Shown piece after piece: positions 63,338 through 64,000 of a stretch of 64,000 nucleotides of DNA. Source of the DNA: Pythium myriotylum (lineage: Eukaryota; Oomycota; Peronosporomycetes; Pythiales; Pythiaceae); NCBI GenBank assembly GCA_023091665.1, contig JALJCQ010000017.1, forward strand, positions 1,798,001 to 1,862,000. The letters are read 5' to 3'. The notes below the pieces were generated by a model that saw nothing but the letters and a program-made list of their open reading frames with translations, was not told the DNA's origin and searched no databases. The position numbers and the translations under genes were made by a program. The first letter of the stretch is position 1. Every line of letters begins with the position of its first letter.

Positions 63338-64000
63338 GTTCGAGCGGACGACGGGCGGCGGGGGGATTTCGGAAATGACCCGAGTCGCGGAGGAAATATT
63401 GGCCCGAGGAGGAGAAGGGAGGCGAATTGGCAGCTGGGTCACCCGCTGGAGTGGGATGCGTTCCTTCCCTTTTGTGGACTGTTTTTTTTGCTGGCGGCGT
63501 GAGCCCCGAACGAATTTCGAGCGATCGGAGGCGCGGCGACGGCTGTTTCGGCTCCGGTTGAGCTTTGCCGTATTTTTTCGGGTTGGATTTGTTTTTTTGC
63601 TTTTTTGTTGTGCTTTGTTGTGTGGGCCGCTTCGTCTGATACAATGGGCCAGCTGGAGCAGGGGGCTGAGTCAATCGGCGCGGGCGAGCGAGCAAGATGG
63701 AGAATGAAGGAAGTGGCTGGAACGGGCAGCGCTCGGGGAAGAGAGACTTCACTGCGATATGGCCAGGAGTGGGGCCAGGAGGGGCCAGGGCGAGTGAACC
63801 GGCCGGTAGCGTCTCTCACGTCCGCCAGCGAGGCTGAAACACTCGCGGGGACAAAAAAAGAAAGATGGCAGGAGAAACCACGCGCGTAATTTACCAACGG
63901 AAAGCCGCCGGCCATGTGGTGGTCGAGGCCGGCCTTCGCAGAGAAGCATGGAAAAAGCGCACGTAAAGTTCCAGGAATCGCGGAATGCGATTCGGTCGAT
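63338..64000. other. Upstream region of the KIX-LRR gene, right edge
   Basis: 660 bp with T-rich and GC-rich patches (for instance poly-T at 63482-63490). Overlapping frames on both strands lack family sequence. A neighbouring gene may start beyond the edge. Confidence 0.5.

Overview
This window is nuclear DNA of an oomycete, most likely a plant-pathogen-type lineage (Peronosporales sensu lato). I infer this from an elicitin-like gene with the six-cysteine domain and a GPI-type tail, from LRR receptor kinases of the oomycete TKL type, from uniformly short introns (about 50-110 bp, GT..AG, often GTACGT or GTGAGT donors and CTGAC-like branch points just before the acceptor), and from very tight gene packing on both strands. 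Gene models were spliced by hand from reading frame, donor and acceptor, and phase. Exon coordinates are given in each entry; no transcript evidence was available.

Layout. 0-5 kb: the 3' end of an orotate phosphoribosyltransferase gene, an LRR membrane-protein gene with a broken frame, and an elicitin-like protein. 5-18 kb: housekeeping genes, namely purple acid phosphatase, VPS72/YL1, MPDU1, RED/IK, NAC-beta, mitochondrial L23, Mediator 18, a Rab32-like GTPase, an ARID protein and mitochondrial L49. 18-40 kb: a cluster of six intact leucine-rich-repeat receptor-like kinases on both strands plus one decayed kinase relic, interrupted by a single unrelated gene. 40-64 kb: housekeeping again, namely fibrillarin, NDP kinase, a multi-pass membrane protein, SART1/SNU66, a probably myristoylated unknown, GINS subunit SLD5, two small four-helix membrane proteins, an RGG protein with a doubled MPLKIP-like C-terminal motif, PRP40, complex I LYR subunit NDUFB9, a PDZ-like protein, a coiled-coil protein, DPY-30, LSM4, SUMO, a Siw14-type phosphatase and a KIX-plus-LRR protein.

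The receptor cluster is the accessory part. Its genes share one design: signal peptide, cysteine-rich cap, LRRs encoded one per exon with every intron in phase 2, Ser/Thr/Pro stalk, one membrane helix and a TKL kinase. Two neighbours carry an identical tract of about 1.45 kb covering stalk to kinase and have NFG in place of DFG, so they are probable pseudokinases. A relic between genes 1 and 2 still reads as the same kinase, with part of it inverted.

Elsewhere the genes are mostly arranged head-to-head or tail-to-tail with 100-400 bp spacers. Several promoters contain pairs of CCAAT boxes about 30 bp apart. Five genes with splicing roles or possible splicing links (IK, SART1, PRP40, LSM4 and the MPLKIP-like gene) lie in the window, but I see no sign that they are co-regulated.
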